Shown here: piece after piece, positions 6,979 through 16,491 of the stretch | Numbering within the stretch: the stretch's first letter is position 1 | How the letters are laid out: each line of letters opens with the position of its first letter | Assembly (NCBI RefSeq): GCF_026723765.1 | Contig: NZ_CP113524.1 | Span: 248,001-312,000 of the forward strand | Direction of reading: 5' to 3' | Source of the DNA: Lacrimispora xylanolytica | GTDB taxonomy: Bacteria; Bacillota; Clostridia; Lachnospirales; Lachnospiraceae | Length of the DNA stretch: 64,000 bases | The notes under the pieces: model-generated | The model's database searches: none | Told to the model about the DNA's origin: nothing | What the model saw: the letters and a program-made list of their open reading frames with translations, nothing else | Translations under genes and position numbers: made by a program

Positions 6979-9876
6979 ATGTTACAGATTAATATTGATG
7001 ATGTCATGAATATTGTCAAGCTCTGTGCGCCCTATTTAATCGGTCTTGGCATCGCACTTGCTGCCATCATTGCCGTATTTATCGCATGCAGAAAGAAAAT
7101 AGGGGCTAAAAAGTATCTGATCCGGAGTCAGGGAATTATGGCAATGGTTCTGGCTCTCATCATTACGGTGAATTTAATCTGCTGGGGGCCAATGGCAAGC
7201 CTTATTTCCCTTGCCACTGGAAGCGGAACCATCACCGAGGAAACATCGAATAAAGCTACGGAGCTTTGCACAGAAATTGCAGAAGAAGGAATCGTACTGT
7301 TAAAAAATGATTCCAGCCTGCTTCCCCTAAAAGCGGACGCAAACTTAAATGTATTCGGTTGGGCTTCCACCAACCCATGCTATGGCGGAACTGGTTCCGG
7401 TTCACTCTCTGATGCCTATGAAACGGTATCCCTGCTAAAGGGACTTGAAGATGCCGGATTTAAGTTAAACAACGCATTGTCTGATTTTTATAAGGAATAC
7501 CGGGCAGATCGTCCTAGTGTAGGAATGTGGGCCCAGGACTGGACACTTCCCGAACCGGTAAAGACTTCTTACAGCCAGGAAATGCTGTCAGGCGCCAAGT
7601 CATTTTCAGACACCGCCATGGTGGTCATCACCCGTGTGGGCGGGGAAGGAGCAGATCTTCCTTCCGATGTGAGCAAAGTTACTTATACAGATAATTCCAA
7701 GGATTATAAAGATTTTGAAGCGGGAGACCATTATCTTCAGCTGAGCAAGACAGAAAAAGATCTGGTGGATCTGGTCTGCTCGAACTTTGACAATGTTATC
7801 CTGGTTTACAATGGTGCCAATGCCATGGAGCTAGGATTCTTAAACGAATATAAACAGATCAAAAGTGCCATCTGGTGTCCTGGAACCGGTCAGTCCGGAT
7901 TCGAAGCTCTTGGAGAAATCATAAGCGGAGACATCAATCCATCAGGAAAAACAAGTGATACCTTTGTTAAGGACTTAACAAAAACACCTGAATATAACAA
8001 CTTTGGAAGCTTTACCTATGACAATATGGCTGACTTCTCAGGAAAGGCATTTAAAGGTGAAGATACCTATCCGAGCTTTGTTAACTATGTAGATGGCATT
8101 TATGTAGGATACCGTTTCTATGAGACCGCAGCAGAGGAAGGCTTGATTGACTATGATAACACCGTCGTCTACCCCTTTGGCTATGGACTATCCTACACAG
8201 GATTTACCCAGAAGATGGGAGCGCTGACCGAGGCAGATGGTATGATTACCTTTGATGTGACGGTCACCAACACAGGGGAAGTGGCTGGAAAAGATGTGGT
8301 TCAGGTTTATTATAATCCTCCTTATACCAACGGAGGAATGGAAAAAGCCTCAGCAAATCTTGCTGCATTCAAGAAAACCGGCCTGATAAAGCCGGGAGAA
8401 ACCGAGACAATAACCATTTCCTTTGGAACGGAGGACATGGCCTCTTATGATTCCACTGGAACTGGCGGTTACGTTCTGGATGCTGGAGATTACGGCATTT
8501 CCATTCGAAATGATTCTCACCGGATCATAGAGGAACAGACCATGAACGTTCCTTCCCAAATCGTTTATAACGAATCCAATCCACGGTCTACCGACGAAGT
8601 AGCAGCTGTGAATCAGTTTAAGGAAGCCAAAGGCGACTTAAAGGTCCTCTCCAGAGCAGATGGGTTCTCCAATTATAAAGAGGTGACGGCACCTCCAAAG
8701 ACCATGACCATGCCGGAGGAATATAAAAAGACCTTTGTAAACAATAAAAATTATGACCCTAAGGATTACAATGACCCGGCAGATGAGATGCCGGTAACTG
8801 GAGCAAAGAATGGCCTCACACTAGCCAGTATGCGGGGACTTCCTTATGACGATCCCCAGTGGGAGAAGCTGCTTGACCAGCTTACAGTAACCGAGATGGA
8901 TACCATGGTGGCAATCGGAGGCTATCAGACCTCTGCAGCCAAGAGCGTAAAAAAGGTAGGAACCGTGGATTGTGACGGACCGGCTTCCATTAACAATAAC
9001 TTTACAGGGGTAGGCTCCATTGGCTTCCCTTCTGCCGTTATGATTGCCTGTACGTGGAATGAAGACATTGCCAAAGCCTTTGGTGAAAGCATAGGAGCCA
9101 TGGCAGATGAAATGGATGTGTCAGGCTGGTATGCACCTGCCATGAATACCCATCGTTCTGCCTTTGGAGGACGTAACTTCGAGTATTACTCAGAGGATGG
9201 CCTGCTGGGAGGCAAGATGGCTGCCAGCGCTTTAAAAGGAGCCGAAGAGCATGGCGTTTACGGTTATATCAAGCACTTTGCATTAAATGATCAGGAGACC
9301 AACCGTTTAAGCATGCTTTGCACCTGGTCAGAGGAGCAGGCAATCCGTGAGATTTACCTAAAGCCCTTTGAAATAGCGGTAAAAGAGGGTGGTGCGAAAG
9401 CTGTCATGTCATCCTTTAACTATATCGGAACCGAGTATGCAGGTGCCTCCAGTGCCCTTCTTAAAACCGTTCTAAGAGGAGAATGGGGCTTTCAGGGCTT
9501 TGTGCTCACCGATTATTTTGGCGGCTACGGTTACCAGAATGCGGACCAGGAAATCAGAAACGGAAACGATGCCATGCTGGTCGCTTATGATACGGAAACA
9601 AACCATTTAAAGGATACAGAAAGCGCCACCAGTATAAAGGCCATGAGACAGTCTGCAAAGAACATTATGTATACCGTAGTCAACAGCAGGGCTTACGAAG
9701 GAAATAACGCAAAAGGCGGTTTGATGAGCTGGCAGATTTTAGCCATTGGAATTGATGTTATATTGGCTGCCGGTCTTGTCTATCTGGAGCTTTTCATGTG
9801 GAAGCGCTATAAAGCCAAACGGGAATCAGAAGTGACAGAAGAGGCAGTTTTAGAAGGAAAAAATGATGAAGCATAA
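6979..9876 (+). CDS. Membrane-anchored family 3 glycoside hydrolase with permuted domain order
   Basis: A 965-residue GH3 enzyme, probable beta-glucosidase or related exo-hydrolase. The domains come in the order GH3 C-terminal domain (about 95-400), fibronectin-III-like domain (about 410-530), linker, then the GH3 N-terminal barrel (about 610-900): the reverse of the usual order. The nucleophile is D845 in LTDYFGG; E223 in VGGEGADL is the candidate acid/base. Two N-terminal membrane segments (about 14-36 and 52-70) and one C-terminal (about 916-938), with positive residues RKK and KRYKAKR on the inner side, place the catalytic part outside the cell. I chose ATG 6979 because GGAGGAGG lies 8 bases upstream; an in-frame GTG at 6949 lacks a site. 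It overlaps the next GH3 gene by 14 bases. Confidence 0.92.
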   Translation: MLQINIDDVMNIVKLCAPYLIGLGIALAAIIAVFIACRKKIGAKKYLIRSQGIMAMVLALIITVNLICWGPMASLISLATGSGTITEETSNKATELCTEIAEEGIVLLKNDSSLLPLKADANLNVFGWASTNPCYGGTGSGSLSDAYETVSLLKGLEDAGFKLNNALSDFYKEYRADRPSVGMWAQDWTLPEPVKTSYSQEMLSGAKSFSDTAMVVITRVGGEGADLPSDVSKVTYTDNSKDYKDFEAGDHYLQLSKTEKDLVDLVCSNFDNVILVYNGANAMELGFLNEYKQIKSAIWCPGTGQSGFEALGEIISGDINPSGKTSDTFVKDLTKTPEYNNFGSFTYDNMADFSGKAFKGEDTYPSFVNYVDGIYVGYRFYETAAEEGLIDYDNTVVYPFGYGLSYTGFTQKMGALTEADGMITFDVTVTNTGEVAGKDVVQVYYNPPYTNGGMEKASANLAAFKKTGLIKPGETETITISFGTEDMASYDSTGTGGYVLDAGDYGISIRNDSHRIIEEQTMNVPSQIVYNESNPRSTDEVAAVNQFKEAKGDLKVLSRADGFSNYKEVTAPPKTMTMPEEYKKTFVNNKNYDPKDYNDPADEMPVTGAKNGLTLASMRGLPYDDPQWEKLLDQLTVTEMDTMVAIGGYQTSAAKSVKKVGTVDCDGPASINNNFTGVGSIGFPSAVMIACTWNEDIAKAFGESIGAMADEMDVSGWYAPAMNTHRSAFGGRNFEYYSEDGLLGGKMAASALKGAEEHGVYGYIKHFALNDQETNRLSMLCTWSEEQAIREIYLKPFEIAVKEGGAKAVMSSFNYIGTEYAGASSALLKTVLRGEWGFQGFVLTDYFGGYGYQNADQEIRNGNDAMLVAYDTETNHLKDTESATSIKAMRQSAKNIMYTVVNSRAYEGNNAKGGLMSWQILAIGIDVILAAGLVYLELFMWKRYKAKRESEVTEEAVLEGKNDEA

Positions 9877-12289
9877 AAATTTTTTAGATACCATGACACT
9901 GGAAGAAAAGGCGGCCATCCTAAGCGGAAAAAACGTATGGGAGACTCGTAGCATTGACCGCTTATCCATCCCTTCCATCTTCCTGGCTGACGGACCCCAC
10001 GGGGTCCGGAGGCAGGCAAGTGAGGGAGACCACTTGGGGCTTAATCCCTCCCTGCCCGCCACCTGCTTTCCAACGGCAGCCGCTGTTGCAAACAGCTGGG
10101 ATGAGGCCCTTTGTGAGGAGATCGGCAATGCCCTTGGAGAGGAAGCAAACTCCCAGGGGGTGAATGTTCTCTTAGGACCGGGACTTAATATTAAGAGAAA
10201 TCCCCTCTGCGGAAGAAACTTTGAGTATTTCTCCGAAGACCCTTATCATGGGGGAAAGCTGGCAGCCTCTTACGTCAGAGGAATCCAGAACCAGGGCGTG
10301 TACGCCTGCCCCAAGCATTTTGCAGTCAATAATCAGGAGCTTCGTCGAATGGCAATGAATTCCGTAGTCGATGAGCGGACCTTAAGGGAAATCTACCTGG
10401 AAGGGTTTGAAATTGCAGTAAAGGAAGGCAATGCAAAAGCCATAATGACCAGCTACAATGAGGTGAACGGAACCTATGCCAATGAAAATAAGCATCTCTT
10501 AAAGGATATCTTAAGAGATGACTGGGGCTTTGACGGCCTTGTGGTCACGGATTGGGGCGGTTCTAACGACCATGTGAAAGGTGTGGCGGCTGGTTCCCAT
10601 TTAGAGATGCCGTCTCCAGGGCTTGATTCTGCAAGAGGGCTTCTAAAAGCCATAGATGAGGGCAGTCTGACCATGGAAGAGCTGGATTCTTGCGTCGATG
10701 GTGTTTTAAGCGCTGTGTTTGATCTGACAAGGAAAAGCAGCGAACGGAAAACCACCTTTAATCAGAAGGAGCATCACAGACTGGCGGAAAGGGCGGCAGA
10801 AGAAAGCATCGTACTCCTTAAGAACCAGGAGTCCCTACTGCCCCTGCCATCAGGCTGTAAGGTGGCCCTGATTGGAGACTTTGCAGTAAAACCCCGGTAT
10901 CAGGGAGCGGGTTCCTCTCTGGTAAATCCAATAGGACTGGAAACTATGGAAGGGGTTATCTCTAAGTATCCCTTACAGGTGGTGGGAGTGGCAAATGGCT
11001 ATGAACGAAGTGGAAGGGAAAACAGCTCCCTGGAGTCCCAGGCCGTTGAGCTGGCAAAGCATGCGGACGTAGTTCTTTACTGCTTTGGACTCGATGAATT
11101 AAGCGAGACAGAAGGAATGGACCGAAGCCACATGAGAATCCCGGAAAACCAGATAAGACTTCTTATGTCCCTGGAAGAGGTGAATCCATCCATTGTTGGT
11201 ATTATCAGTGCTGGCTCCGCTATAGAGATGCCCTGGGAAGAGCATTGTAAGTCCATTCTTCACGGCTATTTAAGCGGTGAGGCAGGTCCAGGGGCCATGC
11301 TTAATATCATCACAGGGGCAGTCAACCCATCGGGACACTTAAATGAGACCTATCCCTTATCCTATGTGGATACTCCTTCTTTCCGGTATTTTCCGGGAAA
11401 AGGACGTAACAGTGAATACCGGGAAGCCCTGTACGTAGGATACCGCTATTATCAGACGGCAGGCGTTTCCGTCCGATATCCCTTTGGATATGGTCTTTCC
11501 TATACCACCTTTGAATATTCAGAGCTGACGGTCACAAAGGAAGGTGTCAGCTTTATTCTGACCAATACAGGAAGCGTCGACGGAAAAGAAGTGGCCCAGC
11601 TTTATGTGGGCGGTCCCAGGGAAACCATCTTCCGTCCGGAAAAAGAGTTAAAGGGCTTTGCAAAGGTATTTTTAAAGGCAGGGGAAAGCAAACAAGTATC
11701 CATATCCTTTGATGATAAGACCTTCCGCTATTATAATACAGCAACCGGACAGTTTGAGGTGGAGGCCGGTAACTATAACCTGTGTATTGGCGGTAATGCA
11801 GATGACGTGCGGTTAAGTGGGACAATAGAAGTAGTAGGGACGACTGAGATTCTTCCCTATGACCCGGAAAAAATGAAATCCTATTACACAGCAGCCGTAA
11901 GAGACGTAAAAACGGAAGAATTTGAAGCCCTGTTAGGCCATACCGTACCAAAGGAAATTAGGTCAGAAGCTCTGAGTCTAAATGACGCTCTCTGCCAGAT
12001 GCATGGGGCAAAAAGCCCCCTGGCAAGACTGGTTTATCGCATTCTGACAGGCTTAAAGAACAGAAGTGAAGCAAAGGGAAAGCCGAATCTGAACCTTATT
12101 TTTATTTACAATATCCCATTTCGCGGCATAGCAAAAATGACGAATGGTGCAGTCAGTATGGAAATGGCAGAAGGAATGGTCCTGGCGGCAAATGGTCATT
12201 TCTTTAAAGGAATCAAAAAGATCATTGGCGGGTATTTTGCCAATGCAAAAGCGAACAAATTATATGAAAAGAAATTATCAGGAAAATAG
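9863..12289 (+). CDS. Family 3 beta-glucosidase, conventional domain order, cytoplasmic
   Basis: 808 residues with no signal peptide. The N-terminal barrel carries LADGPHGVRRQ (substrate pocket), KHFAVNNQE and the nucleophile D230 in VVTDWGG. The C-terminal sandwich domain follows (VLLKNQESLLPLP at about 300; acid/base candidate in SETEGMDR), then a fibronectin-III-like domain and about 110 extra helical residues that several clostridial GH3 enzymes carry. It hydrolyses terminal beta-linked glucose or similar sugars; exact specificity cannot be read. Two adjacent ATGs (9863 and 9866) follow AGAAGGA; the second has better spacing. Overlap with the anchored GH3 indicates translational coupling: trimming outside, hydrolysis of imported products inside. 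Confidence 0.95.
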   Translation: MMKHKNFLDTMTLEEKAAILSGKNVWETRSIDRLSIPSIFLADGPHGVRRQASEGDHLGLNPSLPATCFPTAAAVANSWDEALCEEIGNALGEEANSQGVNVLLGPGLNIKRNPLCGRNFEYFSEDPYHGGKLAASYVRGIQNQGVYACPKHFAVNNQELRRMAMNSVVDERTLREIYLEGFEIAVKEGNAKAIMTSYNEVNGTYANENKHLLKDILRDDWGFDGLVVTDWGGSNDHVKGVAAGSHLEMPSPGLDSARGLLKAIDEGSLTMEELDSCVDGVLSAVFDLTRKSSERKTTFNQKEHHRLAERAAEESIVLLKNQESLLPLPSGCKVALIGDFAVKPRYQGAGSSLVNPIGLETMEGVISKYPLQVVGVANGYERSGRENSSLESQAVELAKHADVVLYCFGLDELSETEGMDRSHMRIPENQIRLLMSLEEVNPSIVGIISAGSAIEMPWEEHCKSILHGYLSGEAGPGAMLNIITGAVNPSGHLNETYPLSYVDTPSFRYFPGKGRNSEYREALYVGYRYYQTAGVSVRYPFGYGLSYTTFEYSELTVTKEGVSFILTNTGSVDGKEVAQLYVGGPRETIFRPEKELKGFAKVFLKAGESKQVSISFDDKTFRYYNTATGQFEVEAGNYNLCIGGNADDVRLSGTIEVVGTTEILPYDPEKMKSYYTAAVRDVKTEEFEALLGHTVPKEIRSEALSLNDALCQMHGAKSPLARLVYRILTGLKNRSEAKGKPNLNLIFIYNIPFRGIAKMTNGAVSMEMAEGMVLAANGHFFKGIKKIIGGYFANAKANKLYEKKLSGK

Positions 12290-12300
12290 GGGGTGATACC

Positions 12301-12891
12301 ATGCTGACCAGCATAAAAACAGGTTGGAAGTCATTTGTTAAAAAGCACCCCACAGTCGCCCAGTTCTTACTCTTTTTTCTGGTATCTAACGGCGTGACCG
12401 TGCTTCAAATGATATTAATGCCAGCATTTAAGAGCATGCTTGGATTGACTCCTCTGGTGAATACGGATTTTAAAGTATGGCATCTGGGAGCAAACCCCGA
12501 TGGAACTCCTTATTATATCTTCAACTATGCAGCCGGGGAGCTGTCAAAAGGCGGCGGAGGCGGTCTGGCCTACTTTCTGGCAGTGGAAATAACCATGGCA
12601 ATTGCACAGGTAATCAACTTCTTCCTCCAGCGAAATGTAACCTTTAAGGCCAATAACAGCGCGTTAAAGGCTGCTATGTGGTATGTAATTGCATATGTCA
12701 TCATAACCATAGGTGCAGCGGCGCTTCAAGGAGTTTATAAGGCCCCTATCTATCATTTCTTTATCAATGGTCTGGGAATGGGAGCAGGGGGAGAGGCAGT
12801 TGCAGATGTAATTACCATGCTGATTAATTCCGCCATCTCGTTCTGGGTGTTCTTCCCAATCTTTAAAATTATATTTAAAAATGAAGCTTAA
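12301..12891 (+). CDS. GtrA-like four-helix membrane protein
   Basis: 196 residues with four predicted membrane spans (about 20-42, 95-115, 122-145, 165-190). The motif INFFLQRNVTFK before the third span resembles the GtrA/DPMS-associated family, whose members help move lipid-linked sugars across the membrane. It follows the GH3 gene by 11 bases behind a GGGGTGA site and is the last gene of the operon. A soluble-looking stretch between spans 1 and 2 (TDFKVWHLGANPDGTPYYIF) is longer than in simple GtrA proteins. A role in cell-surface glycan processing with the two hydrolases is inference. Confidence 0.7.
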   Translation: MLTSIKTGWKSFVKKHPTVAQFLLFFLVSNGVTVLQMILMPAFKSMLGLTPLVNTDFKVWHLGANPDGTPYYIFNYAAGELSKGGGGGLAYFLAVEITMAIAQVINFFLQRNVTFKANNSALKAAMWYVIAYVIITIGAAALQGVYKAPIYHFFINGLGMGAGGEAVADVITMLINSAISFWVFFPIFKIIFKNEA

Positions 12892-12929
12892 GATTAGGCT
12901 GATGCTTATCTAAAACAGAGAAATTAAAA

Positions 12930-12990
12930 ACACGCCATAAATCGGAAATTGATATAATTAAAATTATATTTCCGTTTTAAGGCGTGTATT
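12930..12990. terminator. Bidirectional terminator between convergent operons
   Basis: Long interrupted stem: outer arms ACACGCC (12930-12936) with GGCGTGT (12981-12987), and inner GGAAAT with ATTTCC and TATAATT with AATTATA. A- and T-rich flanks on both sides serve the GtrA operon and the opposing two-component operon. Confidence 0.75.
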
Positions 12991-13055
12991 TGTTTATACC
13001 TTATATTATGCTACGGCTGGCTTTCATGACACATACATAGAACCAGCCCAAGGGC

Positions 13056-14378
13056 TTATGTTACCTCTTCGGGAATGGGTATGAGTATCTTTAAAACAAA
13101 CCACTGATCCCTAGAGGCGACCGTCATGGACCCGCCGTATTTATTCGCGGCGGCCTGTATGCTTTTTAGCCCATAGCCATGAAATTTACTGTTATTCTTT
13201 GTGGTAGAAGGCAGACCACGGTCAGCCATAATGAGAGGACCATCGGAATAATTCTCGCACTGAATGAGTAAAAATCCATTTTTCTTACCAACCGTAAGTG
13301 TAATCACACGCTTTTCCGGGTCATCGTATTGGGAAACGCATTCAATGGCATTATCAAGAGCATTTCCGAAAATAGAGCAAATATCCTTTACATGGAGAAA
13401 GGAAACCGGCTTTCCGTCTGCCATACAGGTAAAGGAAATGTTATTCTGGCTGCAATATGTGCTTTTTGTGGTGAGAACTACATTAAGTACCTGATTTCCG
13501 GTGTTTAACAGAGACTCCTGCGTGAGAATGGCCTGTTCCATCTCCTTTAGATACTGCTCCTTTTTTAAGGGGTCAGACTCTGCCCGAATGGCAATCATGT
13601 AATGCTTTAAGTCGTGAAATTCTCTTCGAAGCAGCTCCATATTATCAAGAGCCATACGGTACTGATCATACTGCCTTTGAAGTACTACGTTCATGGCATG
13701 ATTTTCACTTCGGACCTGAAGCTCTTTTCTCCTGTTTTGCTGGGCATAGAGCATAATCACGCCTCCAAAGTCCACCAGGGTCCGGACATAGAGCAGAGAA
13801 CTGGCAGCACTGGAAAATGGAGTATTTGGCATGACAAAGCTGATGTTGCTTATTAAAAAAGCGCCAAGTCCCATGGAGGCAGTGCCAAGAAGTTCCTTTC
13901 TCTCCACATCCATACCTTCCTCTTTTGGAATGTGCTCCCGTTCCAGAAAGTAATATCCCGTATAAATAAAAAGGTAAGTGACCGTCATGACGCCGAGGGA
14001 AATGGTCTTACTTTCCCTTTGGAACATAATGGCCCACCACACATATAACTGCCACTGCAGGGAAGCTGAGAACTCAGCCAGAACAAAGGCCCGGATGCAC
14101 AGAAACAAGGCATCATAAGAAGATACCTGACAGGATAAATAGATGGTAAGATAAATCATCAGGATAGCAGTCATCATTCCCGGAAACCACAAAAATAAGG
14201 GAAGCATACCGGCAATGTGGTGAAATACCAGGAATACACCCAGCATGCCAGTCATAAAAGCAGCCAGTTGAATCCCCTTAAATTTCTTCCTCAGCATGAG
14301 AACATAGAGAAAGCATGCCATCCATTCTGCAAGGGCAGTATAGGGGCGGGGAGTGTTCATCAGATCAACAGCGTTCAT
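13056..14378 (-). CDS. GHKL-family membrane sensor histidine kinase (AgrC-like)
   Basis: 440 residues. About six membrane helices fill residues 1-205, followed by a dimerisation helix with the phosphoacceptor histidine in REFHDLKHYM and a GHKL ATPase domain (N-box NALDNAIECV, GYGLKSIQ near the C-terminus). This layout is that of AgrC/VirS-type kinases, which often read peptide pheromones. A GGGAGG site lies directly before the ATG, overlapping the stop of the upstream response regulator, so the two are coupled. No AgrB/AgrD-like gene is visible nearby, so the signal is unknown. Confidence 0.9.
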   Translation of the reverse strand: MNAVDLMNTPRPYTALAEWMACFLYVLMLRKKFKGIQLAAFMTGMLGVFLVFHHIAGMLPLFLWFPGMMTAILMIYLTIYLSCQVSSYDALFLCIRAFVLAEFSASLQWQLYVWWAIMFQRESKTISLGVMTVTYLFIYTGYYFLEREHIPKEEGMDVERKELLGTASMGLGAFLISNISFVMPNTPFSSAASSLLYVRTLVDFGGVIMLYAQQNRRKELQVRSENHAMNVVLQRQYDQYRMALDNMELLRREFHDLKHYMIAIRAESDPLKKEQYLKEMEQAILTQESLLNTGNQVLNVVLTTKSTYCSQNNISFTCMADGKPVSFLHVKDICSIFGNALDNAIECVSQYDDPEKRVITLTVGKKNGFLLIQCENYSDGPLIMADRGLPSTTKNNSKFHGYGLKSIQAAANKYGGSMTVASRDQWFVLKILIPIPEEVT

Positions 14379-14379
14379 A

Positions 14380-15087
14380 TTAACCTCCCAGATATTCCGT
14401 CAGGCAATCCATAAACTGCTTTTTCCTGGTACGGCTTAAAGGCACCTGCTGGTCAGAGGATAGCTGGACATGATTGTTAAGTATCCCTGTCACATGGCTT
14501 AAGTTCACAAGATAAGCATGGTGGCATTTGGAAAATCCATAGGGCATTAATGTCTCTTCCATCCGCTTCATGGGACCAGGAACCAAGTAATTCCCTTTAT
14601 CCGTATGAATCAGAAGCTGATGGAGCTGGCTTTCCATATAAGAAACCGAATCCAGGCTGATTCGCATGGTGCCGCCGTCCACCACCACATTGATGTAATG
14701 AGCTTCCTTTTTCTTTTTTGTTCGTTCCACGGCCTTTTTTAGAAGCTTTGAAAAGGAAAGATAAGGAACCGGCTTTAACACATATCCAAGGGCATCCACA
14801 AGATAACCTTCCAGAGCGAACTGAGTGGAAGAAGTGATAAAGATAAAAATCACATCCTCATCAAATTCCCGTATCTTCTGGGCTGTTTTCATACCATTTA
14901 AGTGTTTCATCTGAATATCAAGTAAAATGATATCATAGCTTGCCGTATAATCCGTTATAATATCCAGACCATCGGAAAATACCTGAATCTGAAAATGCTC
15001 CCCATTCTCTGTTTCGTAGCGTTTAAGATAGCTTTTCAGTGTTTCTGCGTACCGGGCTTCGTCTTCGACAATTGCAAGTTTTATCAT
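14380..15087 (-). CDS. LytTR-family response regulator (AgrA-like)
   Basis: 235 residues: receiver domain (1-120) with D8-D10 acidic pair region (EDEARY), phosphoacceptor in ILLDIQM and lysine in VLKPV, then a LytTR DNA-binding domain (about 135-235) with SYMESQLHQLLIHT and the FSKCHHAYLVNLSHV segment. It is transcribed before, and coupled to, the AgrC-like kinase. Targets cannot be named; the system lies tail-to-tail with the GH3 operon and may be unrelated to it. Confidence 0.93.
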   Translation of the reverse strand: MIKLAIVEDEARYAETLKSYLKRYETENGEHFQIQVFSDGLDIITDYTASYDIILLDIQMKHLNGMKTAQKIREFDEDVIFIFITSSTQFALEGYLVDALGYVLKPVPYLSFSKLLKKAVERTKKKKEAHYINVVVDGGTMRISLDSVSYMESQLHQLLIHTDKGNYLVPGPMKRMEETLMPYGFSKCHHAYLVNLSHVTGILNNHVQLSSDQQVPLSRTRKKQFMDCLTEYLGG

Positions 15088-15162
15088 AGATAATCCTCAA
15101 TGGGTTCATAAAATTTTTCTTCCTTTAGTATACCATGAGACAGGGGAAAAACCAAGGCACGA

Positions 15163-15197
15163 AAAAACCGGCCGGGAAGGCTCCCAGCCGGTTTTTC
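15163..15197. terminator. Bidirectional terminator downstream of rubrerythrin
   Basis: AAAAACCGGC (15163-15172) pairs with GCCGGTTTTT (15187-15196); poly-A and poly-T flanks on opposite sides. It ends the rubrerythrin transcript on the minus strand. Confidence 0.8.
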
Positions 15198-15200
15198 CTA

Positions 15201-15737
15201 TTAATAATTTTCCACTTTTCGTTCGAAATAAGCTTTCGGGTGTGCACAGGTCGGACAAATTTCCGGGGCATCAGGTCCTTCGTGGATATAACCGCAGTTG
15301 CGGCACTTCCAGCCAAGAGGTGCATCTCCCTTAAAGGTCTTGTCATTCTTTAAGCTGTCAAGAAGCTTTAAGTAGCGTTTTTCATGGGCAGCTTCCACTT
15401 TTCCCACGAATTCGAATTTGAATGCCAGCTCTTCAAATCCTTCCTCTCTGGCTTCCTGTGCCATACGCTTATACATATCGGTCCACTCGTAGTTTTCCCC
15501 TTCGGCAGCTGCCGCAAGGTTCTCTTCCATGGTGCCGATTCCGTGAAGTTCCTTAAACCACATCTTAGCATGTTCCTTTTCCTGGTCAGCAGTTTCCAGA
15601 TATAAGGCAGCCATTTGCTCATAGCCGGCTTTTTTTGCTGCGGAAGCGAAAAAGGTGTACTTGTTTCTTGCCATGGATTCCCCGGCAAATGCATCTTTTA
15701 AATTCTGTTCTGTTTTAGTACCCGCATATTTTGACAT
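15201..15737 (-). CDS. rbr: Rubrerythrin, classical order (diiron domain then rubredoxin)
   Basis: 178 residues. Reduces hydrogen peroxide to water in anaerobes, using electrons from rubredoxin or NADH systems. The ferritin-like diiron domain comes first (residues 1-135, with [18 protein letters not shown] and the [10 protein letters not shown] helix), followed by a C-terminal rubredoxin domain with the two CxxC knuckles CRNCGY and CPTCAHP. A strong AGGAGGG precedes the ATG. It lies 85 bases downstream of the second rubrerythrin and probably shares its transcript. Confidence 0.96.
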   Translation of the reverse strand: MSKYAGTKTEQNLKDAFAGESMARNKYTFFASAAKKAGYEQMAALYLETADQEKEHAKMWFKELHGIGTMEENLAAAAEGENYEWTDMYKRMAQEAREEGFEELAFKFEFVGKVEAAHEKRYLKLLDSLKNDKTFKGDAPLGWKCRNCGYIHEGPDAPEICPTCAHPKAYFERKVENY

Positions 15738-15822
15738 AAGTTAACCCTCCTGATTTTATACCTATTGGCTGATTTCGTATGTAAAATGGGAGAGCGGTAA
15801 GAAGCGCCGCCCCCTAAAAATA

Positions 15823-16365
15823 TTAACCGAAGTATCTCTCTAATAAGCCCTTGAATGCCTTACCGTGACGAGCCTCGTCCTTAGCCATCTCATGAACAGT
15901 ATCATGGATTGCATCAAGATTAAGTTCTTTCGCACGTTTTGCAAGATCGAACTTACCAGCAGTTGCACCGTTCTCAGCAGCAACTCTTAATTCAAGGTTC
16001 TTCTTTGTACTGGAGGTAACGACCTCACCCAGTAACTCTGCGAATTTAGAAGCATGCTCAGCCTCTTCAAAAGCTGCCTTCTCATAGTATAAGCCGATTT
16101 CTGGATATCCCTCTCTGTGAGCGGCTCTTGACATAGCAAGATACATACCAACCTCAGAGCATTCGCCCTCAAAGTTAGCTCTTAAATCTTTCATGATATC
16201 TTCTGGAGAACCCTGAGCAACACCGATTTCATGCTCGCAAGCCCAGGACATATCAGCATCCTGTAATTTGAACTTCTCAGAACCAGCCTTACAGATTGGA
16301 CAGAACTCTGGAGCTGCCTCTCCTTCGTGAACATAACCGCATACAGTACAAACCCATTTTTTCAT
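15823..16365 (-). CDS. Reverse rubrerythrin (N-terminal rubredoxin, then diiron domain)
   Basis: 180 residues with the rubredoxin domain first (CTVCGY and CPICKAG, residues 6-25) and the ferritin-like diiron domain after it ([35 protein letters not shown]). This is the reverse-rubrerythrin layout known from clostridia, where it acts in NADH-linked peroxide and oxygen reduction. A GGAG site lies about 10 bases before the ATG. A 15-base palindrome at 16423-16437 in its upstream region matches one before perR, so it is likely derepressed by peroxide. Confidence 0.95.
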   Translation of the reverse strand: MKKWVCTVCGYVHEGEAAPEFCPICKAGSEKFKLQDADMSWACEHEIGVAQGSPEDIMKDLRANFEGECSEVGMYLAMSRAAHREGYPEIGLYYEKAAFEEAEHASKFAELLGEVVTSSTKKNLELRVAAENGATAGKFDLAKRAKELNLDAIHDTVHEMAKDEARHGKAFKGLLERYFG

Positions 16366-16422
16366 GATCTCATGTCTCCTTTATTTTAATTTTTTATTTA
16401 TCTTTTTGTCGCAATCAAATAA

Positions 16423-16437
16423 CAGTAATGATTACTG
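16423..16437. promoter_or_regulatory. PerR/Fur-type operator before reverse rubrerythrin
   Basis: CAGTAATGATTACTG is a perfect 7-1-7 palindrome, the spacing of PerR and Fur boxes. The core AGTAAT-n-ATTACT recurs at 16911-16925 before the regulator gene. It lies about 58 bases upstream of the rubrerythrin start. Confidence 0.7.
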
Positions 16438-16491
16438 ATATTAATTTAGCACAGCTTTTCTCTTATGTCAAGTCTTATTAAGAATTATTTC

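Noticed and set aside
6791-7009. 72-codon plus-strand frame between the response regulator and the GH3 gene
   Set aside because: It runs through the terminator hairpin and overlaps the GH3 start out of frame, with no ribosome site of its own.
11553-11951. 132-codon minus-strand frame inside the second GH3 gene
   Set aside because: Low-complexity Leu/Arg/Pro composition, antisense to a conserved Fn3 domain; codon-bias shadow.
13056-15087. Agr-type peptide quorum-sensing system
   Set aside because: Kinase and regulator fit, but no AgrB protease or AgrD-like peptide gene could be found in the flanking sequence, so only the two-component pair is claimed.
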